DNA from: Muribaculaceae bacterium
GTDB lineage: Bacteria > Bacteroidota > Bacteroidia > Bacteroidales > Muribaculaceae
DNA: 57,470 nt
Direction of reading: 5' to 3'
NCBI GenBank assembly: GCA_009775225.1
Contig: VSPE01000010.1
Coordinates: 1 to 57,470 of the forward strand
Shown here: piece after piece, positions 41,465 through 50,408 of the stretch
How the letters are laid out: the number at the start of each line of letters is the position of its first letter
How positions within the stretch are numbered: the stretch's first letter is position 1
Notes under the pieces: model-generated
What the model saw: the letters and a program-made list of their open reading frames with translations, nothing else
The model's database searches: none
Told to the model about the DNA's origin: nothing
Program-made: the position numbers and the translations under genes

Positions 41465-41722
41465 TCAGATATTTAAGGAGTTAAGGTTTTGTTGAATATT
41501 TGGAGAGGGTGATGTGAGGGCTTCTCTTACGGCCTTTGCGCGTTCGCTGTCGGTGTTGTAGTCCGAGGAGAGGATGTCGGGGAAGAAGAACACCTTCAGT
41601 ATTGCGAAGAACACTATCAGCTTTATTATTATCAGCGCCCAAAGCTTGCGCCCCACCGTCATGGAGCGGAAGCCGTCGGTATACAGGGCTACGGCCTTGC
41701 AAAGAAAAGATTTAGCCTTCAT
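41465..41722 (-). CDS. DUF4492 small membrane protein (cyd-associated)
   Basis: 85 residues. An amphipathic basic start (FLCKAVALYTDGFRSMTVGRKLW) precedes one membrane helix (ALIIIKLIVFFAILKVFFF, about 29-47), and a polar C-terminus ends the protein. This matches DUF4492, found before cydAB in Bacteroidetes. It probably acts with the oxidase, as CydX does in E. coli, but that role has not been shown and is inferred from the shared operon. It lies 3 bp before cydA. Confidence 0.88.
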   Translation of the reverse strand: MKAKSFLCKAVALYTDGFRSMTVGRKLWALIIIKLIVFFAILKVFFFPDILSSDYNTDSERAKAVREALTSPSPNIQQNLNSLNI

Positions 41723-41754
41723 GTAGACGCTTGTGCAAATCTGCGGACGGGATT

Positions 41755-42702
41755 TCAGATTTTAGGCGGGATGTGAGCCGACGTCTCCGACGAGTGAGCC
41801 GGACGGCGTACAGGCGCGTTGTTGTTTGCGGGCTTCATCTTCACTTTGAGGTCGTCGAAGCCCTTGCCGTATACGCCGTTTACGTTGCATTGAGTGGTGA
41901 AGGCATCGGGGTCTATGCTTTTTATGATGCGTGAAATAGTTACCGATTCTATTTTCCGGCACATCACAAGCAGCATCTTCACTTCTTGCTTGGAATACCA
42001 GCCCATGCCTGTGAATACGGTGCAGCCGCGTTTTGCCTCGTTGTTGATAGCTGTTGCAATCTCCTCCCATTTCTGCGAGAATACGGTGAACTGCACGGCC
42101 TGGCGGTTGGTGTTGATAACCATATCTGCCACGTACGAAGCCAAAATAAGCACCACGTATCCGTATACTACCTTGTCTATTTGGTGGAAAAGGAAGAACG
42201 ACGACGATATTACAATGACATCGGTGTAGAGCATCATGCGGCCGATGCTTACGTTGGTGTATTTCGACACCATTGCGGCCACAATGTCGGTGCCGCCGCT
42301 GGAGCCGTTGTGGGTGAATGCTATGCCCACACCCATGCCTGCGCATATACCGCCTATCACCACGTTGAGGAAGGGCTCCTGCGTGAAGCCCTCGGAGAAT
42401 AGCGGCTGGAATATGCCCACAAACACGGAAATCATAGTGGCGCCGTAGATTGTGCCGAGCACGAACCGTTTGCCCACGACCTTATAAGCAATGGCGAGCA
42501 GTATGAGGTTCAGTGCATACTGCGTTATAGCCACGGGAATTCCGGTAGTGAAGTATACGATGGTGCCTATACCGGCCAGTCCGCCTATTACCACCTTCTC
42601 GGGAAGGATGAAGCCGCAAAAGCCCAAGGCGTAGAGCGCCATTCCGAAGGTAATGAAAAAATAGTCGCGCGTAGTGCGCCACAGTTTAGCCTTATTAATC
42701 AT
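41755..42702 (-). CDS. YitT-family membrane protein (DUF161/DUF2179)
   Basis: 315 residues. Five to six membrane helices (about 12-190) begin YFFITFGMALYALGFCGFILPEKVVIGGLAGIG, and GSSGGTDIVAAMVSKYTNVSIG lies near 133. The C-terminal soluble part (about 225-290) carries GCTVFTGMGWYSKQEVKMLLVMCRK, the DUF2179 domain. YitT-family proteins are uncharacterised membrane proteins. The last 25 residues are a disordered Pro/His-rich tail. It is 32 bp ahead of the DUF4492 gene on the same strand and may share its transcript. Confidence 0.88.
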   Translation of the reverse strand: MINKAKLWRTTRDYFFITFGMALYALGFCGFILPEKVVIGGLAGIGTIVYFTTGIPVAITQYALNLILLAIAYKVVGKRFVLGTIYGATMISVFVGIFQPLFSEGFTQEPFLNVVIGGICAGMGVGIAFTHNGSSGGTDIVAAMVSKYTNVSIGRMMLYTDVIVISSSFFLFHQIDKVVYGYVVLILASYVADMVINTNRQAVQFTVFSQKWEEIATAINNEAKRGCTVFTGMGWYSKQEVKMLLVMCRKIESVTISRIIKSIDPDAFTTQCNVNGVYGKGFDDLKVKMKPANNNAPVRRPAHSSETSAHIPPKI

Positions 42703-42729
42703 TTAATGATAGCTTTTTCGTTGACGCGA

Positions 42730-42737
42730 CAAATTTA
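42730..42737 (-). promoter_or_regulatory. Possible -7 box of the YitT-cyd operon
   Basis: Minus strand TAAATTTG fits TAnnTTTG, 27 bp before ATG 42702. No convincing -33 box. It lies back to back with the gluQ box at 42792-42799. Confidence 0.4.
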
Positions 42738-42791
42738 GCAAAAATCTTCCAAGAATATCGGGCGCACTCTTAAAAGAGCAAAAAAAATTGC

Positions 42792-42799
42792 TATTTTTG
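42792..42799 (+). promoter_or_regulatory. Likely -7 box of gluQ, very close to the start codon
   Basis: TATTTTTG fits TAnnTTTG. Transcription should start at about 42805, only 3-5 nt before ATG 42809, so the message may be nearly leaderless. The -33 box is weak. The box rules out the first Met of the open frame (42788). Confidence 0.5.
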
Positions 42800-42808
42800 C
42801 ATCGTGAA

Positions 42809-43774
42809 ATGAGCATGATTGTTAAACAACCTCTTAAGCAAAGTCTTATACCGACGGGTCGCTTCGCGCCATCGCCGTCGGGCCGCATGCACCTCGGCAA
42901 TGTGTTCACGGCAGTATTGTCGTGGCTGTCGGTGCGTTCGCGCGGCGGCCGCTGGATATTGCGCATAGAAGACCTCGACCCGCAGCGCTCCAAGGCCGAG
43001 CACGCCCGCAGGATAGAAGACGACCTCCTGTGGCTCGGGCTGGACTGGGACGAAGGCGGTCTCGACGACCGCGGAGAGCATGGCCCATACTCGCAGAGCC
43101 GTCGTCTGCAGCTCTATGAAGCGGCTTTCGAACGTCTTGTGGCGCAGGGACTCGTGTATAACTGCCGTTGTCGGCGTGCCGACATCATGGCTACGCAGGC
43201 ACCGCATCAGAGCGACGGCCGTATAGTGTATGCCGGCACCTGCCGTCCGCAGGCAGCGCCGCCATTCGGTACGTCGGTGAAAAGCGGAGTGGCCGCGCGG
43301 CTCTATGTGCCCGACTGCACTATAGACTTCACCGACGAAATCTATGGGCCGCAGAGTGTTGAACCGGCCAGGCACTGCGGCGATTTCGTGCTCCGCAGAG
43401 CCGACGGGGCATGGGCTTATCAGCTTGCCGTGGTGGTCGACGACGCTTTAATGGGTGTGACAGAGGTGATGCGAGGCTCCGACCTTCTGCTTTCGTCGGC
43501 TCAGCAGATATACCTTTACCGTCTGTTGGGCTACGAGCCGCCGGTATTCGCCCATGTGCCGCTTGTCTGCAACGGCGCTGGCGTGCGATTGTCGAAGCGC
43601 GACGAAGGTGTGAGCATGGAAGATTTGCGCAGGCGCTACACTCCCGCAGAGCTGCTGGGGCTTATAGCCCGCATGGCCGGCCTTGCGCCCGATGCTTCAC
43701 CAAAAACTCTTGCTCAGCTTAAGGTGTTGTATGACAAAGAATTGATGCCGCATGATGATACAATTGGAATTTGA
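42809..43774 (+). CDS. gluQ: Glutamyl-Q tRNA(Asp) synthetase
   Basis: 321 residues from ATG 42809; Met at 42815 is also possible. It is a truncated class I GluRS without anticodon-binding domain. PTGRFAPSPSGRMHLGN near 16 is the HIGH-type motif, RIEDLDPQRSKAEH near 52 contacts substrate, zinc ligands appear as CRCRRAD near 116 and GTCRP, and RLSKRDEGVS near 265 is the KMSKS-like motif. It attaches glutamate to queuosine at position 34 of tRNA(Asp). The gene is divergent from the YitT gene and overlaps the next gene by 23 bp. Confidence 0.93.
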   Translation: MSMIVKQPLKQSLIPTGRFAPSPSGRMHLGNVFTAVLSWLSVRSRGGRWILRIEDLDPQRSKAEHARRIEDDLLWLGLDWDEGGLDDRGEHGPYSQSRRLQLYEAAFERLVAQGLVYNCRCRRADIMATQAPHQSDGRIVYAGTCRPQAAPPFGTSVKSGVAARLYVPDCTIDFTDEIYGPQSVEPARHCGDFVLRRADGAWAYQLAVVVDDALMGVTEVMRGSDLLLSSAQQIYLYRLLGYEPPVFAHVPLVCNGAGVRLSKRDEGVSMEDLRRRYTPAELLGLIARMAGLAPDASPKTLAQLKVLYDKELMPHDDTIGI

Positions 43775-44444
43775 TAAAGATATATGTGCCGCCGCTCCGG
43801 CGCTCAAGGTGTTGCAAATAGAGGCCGATGTGGTTTGTTGCGACACCTCCGATGCCTTGTGGCGTGAGATAGAGGAGTGTTACGCTCATATTCACGATAC
43901 GCTGCCTATGGCCGAAGTGCGTCTGCGGCCCGCTATAGATGCCACTCGCGCGGCATATAAGGTTTGCGGCAAAGACCCTAACCGCTACAGGCCGAGTGCC
44001 GAGGCTCTGTGCCGTAGAGCCGTAAGAGGGCTGGAATTGTACCGTACGCTGTCGGTGATAGACCTTATAAATTTGTTGTCGATGCTTACGGGGCACTCCA
44101 TAGGCGGTTTTGATGCGGAGAAAATTGTGGGCACCACACTTACTCTCGGAGTAGGCGCCGAGGGTGAGCCTTACGAAGCAATCGGCCGCGGAGAACTCAA
44201 CATAGCCGGGCTGCCCGTGTACCGCGACGCGGTGGGCGGCATCGGCACTCCCACCTCCGACAACGAGCGCACCAAGCTCAGCTTCGATACCCGCAGGCTG
44301 CTCATCACGCTAAACATCTATGGCGACGAGCCGGCCTACGGCATCGATGCCCTTGAGGCGCTTGCATGCAGGCTGCTCACCGACTATGCCGGTGCCAAAA
44401 ACATAGAGACACGCCTTTATAATCTTGCCGATGAAAATTCTTGA
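43752..44444 (+). CDS. Free-standing B3/B4 (tRNA-binding/editing-like) domain protein
   Basis: 230 residues. The central pattern RPAIDATRAAYKVCGKDPNRYRPSAEALCRRAV near 58 and LSVIDLINLLSMLTGHSIGGFD near 99 match the B3/B4 domain of the phenylalanyl-tRNA synthetase beta chain (editing site), here as a separate protein. The rest (about 125-225) is the second half of the same fold, with YRDAVGGIGTPTSDNERTKLS near 157. The activity is uncertain; hydrolysis of mischarged tRNA, or a tRNA binding role, are possibilities by fold. It overlaps gluQ at its start and the next gene (Sua5-like) at its end (14 bp), so all three are one transcript. Confidence 0.85.
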   Translation: MMIQLEFDKDICAAAPALKVLQIEADVVCCDTSDALWREIEECYAHIHDTLPMAEVRLRPAIDATRAAYKVCGKDPNRYRPSAEALCRRAVRGLELYRTLSVIDLINLLSMLTGHSIGGFDAEKIVGTTLTLGVGAEGEPYEAIGRGELNIAGLPVYRDAVGGIGTPTSDNERTKLSFDTRRLLITLNIYGDEPAYGIDALEALACRLLTDYAGAKNIETRLYNLADENS

Positions 44445-45045
44445 AAACCGTGGCGGGGTAGACTGCCGAGTGCTCGACGAGGCTCTCGAAGCCTTGCGCG
44501 ACGGGTATATAGTGATATATCCCACCGATACGCTTTATGCGTTCGGCTGTGATGCTCTTAACAGCCGTGCTATCGAGCGGCTGTGTCGCGCCAAGGGCAT
44601 AAATCCTGACAAGCAGTTGCTCAGCACGGTGTGCACCGATATGTCGCAGGCTGCCGAGTATGCCCGGATTGACAACAGGGCCTTCGCACATCTCAAGCGT
44701 CATCTTCCCGGGCCGTTCACCTTTATCCTACCGTCTTCGACTACGCTTCCAAAGGCTTTCAAGAAGCGACGCAGTGTGGGAGTGCGCATCCCCGATAATG
44801 ACTTTGCCAGAGCTTTGGCCGAAGGACTCGGGAACCCGGTGCTCACTTCGTCGGTTCCGCTCGATGAAGAACTCGGCGAGCGCCCCGACGCCGCCGCGCT
44901 GGCCGACCGCTATGACGGCAACGCCGATATAGCGCTCGCTGTCGACGCCGGCGAACTATGGGCCTCTGCCTCTACGATTGTCGACCTTACCGACAGCGCA
45001 AATCCGGAAATCACGCGTCAGGGGGCCGGCGAGTTCGATTACTGA
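44431..45045 (+). CDS. Sua5/YciO/YrdC-family L-threonylcarbamoyladenylate synthase-like protein
   Basis: 204 residues from ATG 44431. The N-terminal DGYIVIYPTDTLYAFGCDALNSRA motif near 27 is the nucleotide-binding region of this family, and KGINPDKQLLSTVCTD, LPGPFTFILPSS and KRRSVGVRIPDN follow. The KR...GVRIPD stretch is required for the threonylcarbamoyl-AMP step in the t6A37 tRNA pathway. YciO-subgroup proteins share the fold but may not be the main enzyme, so this could be TsaC-like or YciO-like. The protein is slightly short for Sua5, as expected without its extra C-terminal domain. Confidence 0.88.
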   Translation: MKILENRGGVDCRVLDEALEALRDGYIVIYPTDTLYAFGCDALNSRAIERLCRAKGINPDKQLLSTVCTDMSQAAEYARIDNRAFAHLKRHLPGPFTFILPSSTTLPKAFKKRRSVGVRIPDNDFARALAEGLGNPVLTSSVPLDEELGERPDAAALADRYDGNADIALAVDAGELWASASTIVDLTDSANPEITRQGAGEFDY

Positions 45046-45127
45046 ACAATAGTCCCTGCGAGCTTGTTTGGTTCATAAAATTTTATGTTGGAAGACTAAT
45101 TTGCATCTTGGTATACATTCATCCATT

Positions 45128-46339
45128 ATGGAAAACTTCACTTACTATTCGCCTACATTGTACGAGTTTGGCCGCGGTGCCGAAGAAAAAATCGGAATGC
45201 TTACTTTCCTTACAGGAGCCACCAAGGTTATGATTGTCTATGGCAAGAAATACGCCAAGACCAGCGGTCTGTTGGGGCGCCTCGAAAACTCACTACAAAC
45301 TATAGGAATTGACTTTGTAGAGCTTGGCGGGGTGGAAGCGAACCCTACCGATACCCTTGTGTACGAAGGAATAAAGAAGGCCCGTGCCGCTCATGTCGAC
45401 GGGCTTCTCGCTGTGGGCGGCGGCTCTGTGATAGATACCGCAAAGGCTATAGCCGCCGGAGTAGGCTACAAGGGCGATTTCTGGGATTTTTACACGGGCA
45501 AGGCCATAGTGGAGAGCGCGTTGCCTGTGGGCGTTGTGCTCACCGTGCCCGGTGCTGGTAGCGAAGGCTCGGGCAACTCAGTCATTACGCATATAGGCGA
45601 GGAGGGAGTGCCTGTAAAACTGAGTCTGCGCACCGACAGTATCCTCAAGCCCCGTTTTGCGATAATGAACCCCGAGATGACATTCACGCTTTCGGCTTAT
45701 CAGACGGCTGTGGGTATCACCGATATGATGTCGCATATCCTCGAGCGTTATTTTTCCAATACCACGCGAGTCGAAGTCTCCGACCGCCTTTGCGAGGGGC
45801 TGCTCATGGCTCTCATGTCGGAAGCTCCGAAGGCTCTCAGCGACCCTACCGACTATCAGGCGCGCGCCAATGTGGAGTGGGCCGCTACGCTTGCGCATAA
45901 CGGAATTGTCGGTTGTGGCAGGCGAGAGGACTGGACTTCTCATGCCATGGAGCATGAAATCAGTGCCTTGTACCCGAAAGTGGCCCATGGAGCCGGCCTT
46001 GCCGTTGTCTTTCCGGCGTGGATGGCCTTTATGGCGCACCATAAACCGTCGAAGGTGGCCCAGCTTGGCCGACGGATATTCGATGTGGATGAGCGCGATG
46101 ACCGTGCTGCCGCAATAGAGACTGTAGCGTCGCTGCGGGCGTTTTTTAGCGTGGTGCTGCGTATGCCGCTGACGTTCAAGGCTCTCGGAGTCGAAAACCC
46201 CGACATTGATACATTGGTGGCACGACTTCATACCAACAAAGGCGAGGAAATAGGAGGCTACTACCGACTCACAGCCGCCGACACCCGCCAGATATACGAG
46301 CTTATGCTCGGCGGGGAAAAGGTTGAGCCGGCATCATAG
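45128..46339 (+). CDS. Iron-containing alcohol dehydrogenase (YqhD/BdhA-like)
   Basis: 403 residues from ATG 45128. The nucleotide-binding part has VGGGSVIDTAKAIAAG near 101. The metal site appears as ITDMMSHILERYF near 200 and HAMEHEISALYPKVAHGAGLAVVFP near 275, with the Asp and three His ligands. The length and the FTYYSPTLYEFGRGAEEKIG start are typical of the NADPH-dependent aldehyde reductase or butanol dehydrogenase group of clostridia and Bacteroidales. It should reduce short aldehydes to alcohols. It is 82 bp after the Sua5-like gene; no transcriptional link is evident. Confidence 0.92.
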   Translation: MENFTYYSPTLYEFGRGAEEKIGMLTFLTGATKVMIVYGKKYAKTSGLLGRLENSLQTIGIDFVELGGVEANPTDTLVYEGIKKARAAHVDGLLAVGGGSVIDTAKAIAAGVGYKGDFWDFYTGKAIVESALPVGVVLTVPGAGSEGSGNSVITHIGEEGVPVKLSLRTDSILKPRFAIMNPEMTFTLSAYQTAVGITDMMSHILERYFSNTTRVEVSDRLCEGLLMALMSEAPKALSDPTDYQARANVEWAATLAHNGIVGCGRREDWTSHAMEHEISALYPKVAHGAGLAVVFPAWMAFMAHHKPSKVAQLGRRIFDVDERDDRAAAIETVASLRAFFSVVLRMPLTFKALGVENPDIDTLVARLHTNKGEEIGGYYRLTAADTRQIYELMLGGEKVEPAS

Positions 46340-46384
46340 GTCTCACGAGCCGGCGACGATTGGTGTTGCTTTGCGGTGTATGTT

Positions 46385-46415
46385 CTTGCAGTTTGCGCTT
46401 TTTTTCGTATTTTTG
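46385..46415 (+). promoter_or_regulatory. Promoter of the hemerythrin-LuxR gene, next to the start codon
   Basis: CTTG (46385-46388), 19 bp, TATTTTTG (46408-46415): good spacing. The start of transcription would be about 46421, just 3 nt before ATG 46424, suggesting a leaderless or near-leaderless message. Confidence 0.65.
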
Positions 46416-46423
46416 CACTCGAA

Positions 46424-47377
46424 ATGGAAAAAGCGCCATATACTTCAGATATGCGTATGCGTGACCTTATTGCCGACAACAGTCTCCTGTTGATGGCTAT
46501 AAGTCGTTTCGGTATGCCTTTGCGTCTAGCTAACCGCACTATTGCAGAAATCGGAGCCGAGACCGGCGTGGATGCCGACACATTTCTTTGTGTGGCGAAT
46601 ATGGTGAGCGGCCGCCGCTATGATGTGGATAGCGTAGACCTCGCCACGCTTATGGTGTATCTTAAGCGTGCTCATATATTTTTCCTCGATTTCTTTCTGC
46701 CTACTATCCGACGCAAGCTGATAAGCGCCCTCGACTATGCGCGAAGCCACGATACGGCTTTGATTATACTGCGTTTCTTCGATGAATATGTGGAAGAAGT
46801 GCGCTGTCACATGGAGTATGAGAACCGTACGCTCTTCGGATATATCGACGCCCTTCTTGGCAGCAGGGCAGTGGACGGGAAATACAGTATCGAGGTTTTC
46901 GCATCTCATCACGATGCCATTTCTGAGAAGTTGAGCCTGCTCAAGGACGTGCTTATACGGTATAGCCCTGAGGCGAACGCCGATACGCTCAATTCTGTGC
47001 TTTTTGATATAATTAATTGTGAAGCCGATCTTATAAGCCATTGCCAGGTAGAAGACAATATTTTGGTGCCGGCTGTTAAGAAGGCTGAGGCAACCCGACT
47101 GATAGAGACTGAGGTTCAGGATGCCGACATCGGTTCCCCTTCGGGTTATGGCGAAAACGCAGAAGTGGCGCTCAGTTCCAGAGAAAAAGAAATAATTGTA
47201 TGTATAGCCCGCGGGATGAGCAACAAGGAGATTGCCGACAGTCTTTGCATCTCTGTGCACACGGTAACTACTCACCGCCGCAATATCTGTGCCAAGCTCG
47301 AGATACATTCGCCTGCCGGACTTACAATTTACGCCATTCTCAACGGCCTCATAGACCCGAAAGAAGTCGATTTATAA
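46424..47377 (+). CDS. Hemerythrin-like di-iron/LuxR-type one-component regulator
   Basis: 317 residues from ATG 46424. A short N-terminal helical part (about 11-65, DLIADNSLLLMAISRFGMPL) resembles the ScdA-type N-terminal domain. The hemerythrin-like bundle (about 75-222) has putative iron ligands H84, H129, E133, H162 or H163, H206 and E210 (KRAHIFF, CHMEYENRTLF, SHHDAISEKL, SHCQVEDNI). A LuxR/GerE-type HTH is at about 248-305 (LSSREKEIIVCIARGMSNKEIADSLCISVHT). The protein most likely senses O2, NO or redox state through iron and binds DNA. There is no phospho-receiver. The N-terminal similarity to iron-centre repair proteins suggests link to nitrosative stress. It is 7 bp ahead of the LptF/G gene. 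Confidence 0.87.
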   Translation: MEKAPYTSDMRMRDLIADNSLLLMAISRFGMPLRLANRTIAEIGAETGVDADTFLCVANMVSGRRYDVDSVDLATLMVYLKRAHIFFLDFFLPTIRRKLISALDYARSHDTALIILRFFDEYVEEVRCHMEYENRTLFGYIDALLGSRAVDGKYSIEVFASHHDAISEKLSLLKDVLIRYSPEANADTLNSVLFDIINCEADLISHCQVEDNILVPAVKKAEATRLIETEVQDADIGSPSGYGENAEVALSSREKEIIVCIARGMSNKEIADSLCISVHTVTTHRRNICAKLEIHSPAGLTIYAILNGLIDPKEVDL

Positions 47378-47383
47378 TTTTAT

Positions 47384-49216
47384 ATGGTGATTATAAAGCG
47401 TCTTTACAGATATATGCTCCAGCGCTTCCTTCCGCTGCTGGTGATGACATTCTTTATCTGCCTGTTCATAGTGCTGATGCAGTTCCTGTGGAAGTATATC
47501 GACGAGCTTGTGGGCAAGGGCTTGCCTATGAGTGTGATTGGGGAGCTGTTTTTTTATGCGGCGCTGAAGATGGTGCCGCTGGCGCTTCCTTTGGCGATAT
47601 TGCTGGCATCGCTCATGGTGTTCGGCAACCTCGGCGAGAAGTTCGAGCTTACGGCTATGAAAGCTTCAGGCGTGTCGCTGTTCCGCATCATGAAGCCGCT
47701 CACGGTGCTTATGGTGATTATAGCCGTAGGTGCGTTTTTCTTTCAGAATGATGTGCTTCCGGTGGCTCAGACAAAGATGTACACACTTCTGTTTTCAGTG
47801 AGGCAGAAGTCACCTGAGGTAGAAATTCCCGAACGCTCGTTCTACGACCAGATACCTAACATGAATCTTTATGTCGATAGCAAGAACCCCGAGACGGGTA
47901 TGCTGTACGGCATGATAATATACGACCTCTCGCGCGGTCTCGACAATTCGCGAGTAATTCTTGCCGACTCGGGCCGCTTCAATTTCACTGAAGACCGCAC
48001 CAGGCTTTTTCTTCAACTATATTCCGGCGAGATGTTCGAGAATATGCGCGACAACACAATGGGAACCTCGTCATCGCGCTATCTGCCTTTCCGTCGCGAG
48101 CATTTCTCGGAGAAGGCTGTGTATTTCCCCTTTGACGCCAACCTCAACCGTATGGACGAGAGCGGCATACGAAGCCAGTATGTAGGGCAGAATATCACGG
48201 AACTGCGTCACTCTATCGATTCCATTGGCCGACAGGTCGATTCGGTGGGAAATGTCTATGCCACCGAAATAAGGGATGTAGCCTACTTCGGCCTATCGCC
48301 CACAGAAGTGACGTGGGAGAAGGGCGTGAAGCATGAGGCACCTCGCCGCGAGGTGCGCCTCGACACACCTTTCGATGTGGACTCGCTTTTTCAGGCGCCC
48401 AATCCCGGTTATGCCAAAAGCTATGTGTCGCAGGCTCTTGCCCGTGCCAAGCGGCAGAAGCAGGAGTACCTCTACCGCGGTTTGGCGCTCTCCGACCAGG
48501 CAAAGCTCATGCGCCTGCACGATATAGAACTTCAGCGCAAGTTCACACTCTCTATGGCCTGCCTGATATTTTTCTTTATCGGTGCGCCTCTCGGCGCCAT
48601 TATCAAGAAGGGCGGGCTTGGTACGCCTATGGTGATTTCGGTGTTGCTCTTCATTGTCTACTTCATGATAGACAACATGGGCGTGAAAATGGCCCGCGAC
48701 GGCCGTATGCCCGTGTGGGAAGGCGTGTGGCTGAGTACTTTCGTGCTCTTCCCGCTCGGTGTGTTTTTTACCTATAAAGCTGCCCGCGACTCGGCTGTGT
48801 TCAATATTGACGCGTACCGCAACTTCTTCCGCCGCATCGCAGGCAAGACTCAGGGCCGCACACTCACCCTCAAGGAAGTGCGCATGACAGAGGTTGTGCC
48901 CGAAAAGGCCGTGGAGCTTCTGACGACTTTCCTCGCCGATGTAGAACCCGATGCAGTACGGGCCTCGCGCCTCGGGCGTGTGGCGCGTCTTTTCGGCTCG
49001 TTGAGCCACAAAGACCTTCGCGACAGCCTCAATGCCATTGTGGACTACCTGTCGAACACTTCCGACATATACACGATAAACCTACTCAACCAATATCCGT
49101 TTAAACCTAATATGAGAAATATTGCCGTGGTTGCCGATACCACGCGTGCGCTCATAGGCCGTATTTCGGGGACTGAAACGAAAAATGAATATGGAACAGA
49201 AAATATATCTCGATAA
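47384..49216 (+). CDS. LptF/LptG-family permease
   Basis: 610 residues. N-terminal membrane helices (about 15-110: FLPLLVMTFFICLFIVLMQFLWKYI, PLALPLAILLASLMVFGNL) and the ELTAMKASGVSLFRIM loop are the YjgP/YjgQ signature. A large periplasmic jellyroll-like part (about 130-370) follows. C-terminal helices lie about 385-475 (SMACLIFFFIGAPLGAIIKKGG). LptF and LptG with LptB extract lipopolysaccharide from the inner membrane. The protein is longer than E. coli LptF (366) mainly by the periplasmic loop and a cytoplasmic tail of about 130 residues, as usual in Bacteroidetes. Stop overlaps ribBA start by 32 bp. Confidence 0.9.
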   Translation: MVIIKRLYRYMLQRFLPLLVMTFFICLFIVLMQFLWKYIDELVGKGLPMSVIGELFFYAALKMVPLALPLAILLASLMVFGNLGEKFELTAMKASGVSLFRIMKPLTVLMVIIAVGAFFFQNDVLPVAQTKMYTLLFSVRQKSPEVEIPERSFYDQIPNMNLYVDSKNPETGMLYGMIIYDLSRGLDNSRVILADSGRFNFTEDRTRLFLQLYSGEMFENMRDNTMGTSSSRYLPFRREHFSEKAVYFPFDANLNRMDESGIRSQYVGQNITELRHSIDSIGRQVDSVGNVYATEIRDVAYFGLSPTEVTWEKGVKHEAPRREVRLDTPFDVDSLFQAPNPGYAKSYVSQALARAKRQKQEYLYRGLALSDQAKLMRLHDIELQRKFTLSMACLIFFFIGAPLGAIIKKGGLGTPMVISVLLFIVYFMIDNMGVKMARDGRMPVWEGVWLSTFVLFPLGVFFTYKAARDSAVFNIDAYRNFFRRIAGKTQGRTLTLKEVRMTEVVPEKAVELLTTFLADVEPDAVRASRLGRVARLFGSLSHKDLRDSLNAIVDYLSNTSDIYTINLLNQYPFKPNMRNIAVVADTTRALIGRISGTETKNEYGTENISR

Positions 49217-50408
49217 TATCGAAGATGCCATCAGCGACTTCCGCGAGGGCAAGATGGTGATAGTGGTAGATGACGAAGACCGCGAGAATGAAGGCGATAT
49301 CATTGTCGCTGCCGAGAAAATCACTCCAGAGCAGGTAAACTTCATGCTTAAAAACGCGCGTGGCGTGCTCTGCGTGCCTCTTACAATATCGCGTTGCCGC
49401 GAACTCGAGCTTCCTCATCAGGTTGAGCAGAACACGTCGATGCTCGGAACTCCCTTTACCGTGACTGTCGACAAGCTCGAAGGTTGCAGCACGGGTGTGA
49501 GCATCGAAGACCGCTGTGCCACTATACGCGCTCTTGCCGACCCCGAGAGCACTCCCGAGACTTTCGGCCGCCCCGGGCATATCAATCCGCTCTATGCCCA
49601 AGACCAGGGTGTGCTGCGCCGCAGCGGCCATACCGAGGCTGCCGTTGACCTCGCACGCCTTGCCGGCCTCCAGCCAGCTGCCGCTCTCATGGAGATTATG
49701 AGCGACGATGGTTCTATGGCCCGACTGCCCGAGCTGAGGCGCCGGGCCGACGAATGGGGGCTAAAGCTTGTGTCGATACGCGACCTTATAGCCTATCGTC
49801 TGGCTTCGGAGCAACTGGTAGAGCAGGGTGTGGAAGTGGATATGCCCACTGCTTACGGCCATTTCCGTCTGATACCGTTCCGCCAGAAGAGCAACGGCCT
49901 CGAGCATATCGCGATAATAAAGGGCGACATTGCCGACGGCGAGCCTGTGCTGGTGCGCGTACATTCGTCGTGCGCTACCGGCGACATCTTCGCATCCAAG
50001 CGCTGCGACTGCGGCGAGCAGCTCCACAAGGCCATGCAGATGATAGAAAAAGAGGGCCGCGGTGCTGTGGTATATCTCAATCAGGAAGGCCGGGGAATTG
50101 GTCTTATGGATAAAATCAGGGCATACAAGCTACAGGAAGAAGGTCTCGATACCGTCGAGGCAAACATACATCTTGGCCATGAGGCCGACGAACGTGACTA
50201 TGGCGTAGGTGCTCAGATACTCAACCTGCTCGGTATCCACAAGATGCGGCTTATGACCAACAACCCCGTGAAGCGTATCGGCCTTGAGGGCTACGGCCTT
50301 GAGGTTGTGGAAAACGTGCCTATTGAAGTTGAGCCGAACCCGTTCAATCTGCGCTATATGCACACCAAGAAGGAGCGTATGGGCCACGACCTGCATGAAG
50401 TGGAATAA
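49185..50408 (+). CDS. ribBA: Bifunctional 3,4-dihydroxy-2-butanone 4-phosphate synthase/GTP cyclohydrolase II
   Basis: 407 residues. The N-terminal RibB domain (about 8-205) has MVIVVDDEDRENEGDIIVAAE and RSGHTEAAVDLARLAG. The C-terminal RibA domain (about 210-400) has the zinc site CATGDIFASKRCDCGEQL near 263 and GRGIGLMDKIRAYKLQEEG. It supplies both precursors of riboflavin. No other rib genes or FMN riboswitch are near. It overlaps LptF/G by 32 bp, so a second start at 49191 is possible. The stop overlaps the next gene as TAATG. Confidence 0.95.
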   Translation: MNMEQKIYLDNIEDAISDFREGKMVIVVDDEDRENEGDIIVAAEKITPEQVNFMLKNARGVLCVPLTISRCRELELPHQVEQNTSMLGTPFTVTVDKLEGCSTGVSIEDRCATIRALADPESTPETFGRPGHINPLYAQDQGVLRRSGHTEAAVDLARLAGLQPAAALMEIMSDDGSMARLPELRRRADEWGLKLVSIRDLIAYRLASEQLVEQGVEVDMPTAYGHFRLIPFRQKSNGLEHIAIIKGDIADGEPVLVRVHSSCATGDIFASKRCDCGEQLHKAMQMIEKEGRGAVVYLNQEGRGIGLMDKIRAYKLQEEGLDTVEANIHLGHEADERDYGVGAQILNLLGIHKMRLMTNNPVKRIGLEGYGLEVVENVPIEVEPNPFNLRYMHTKKERMGHDLHEVE

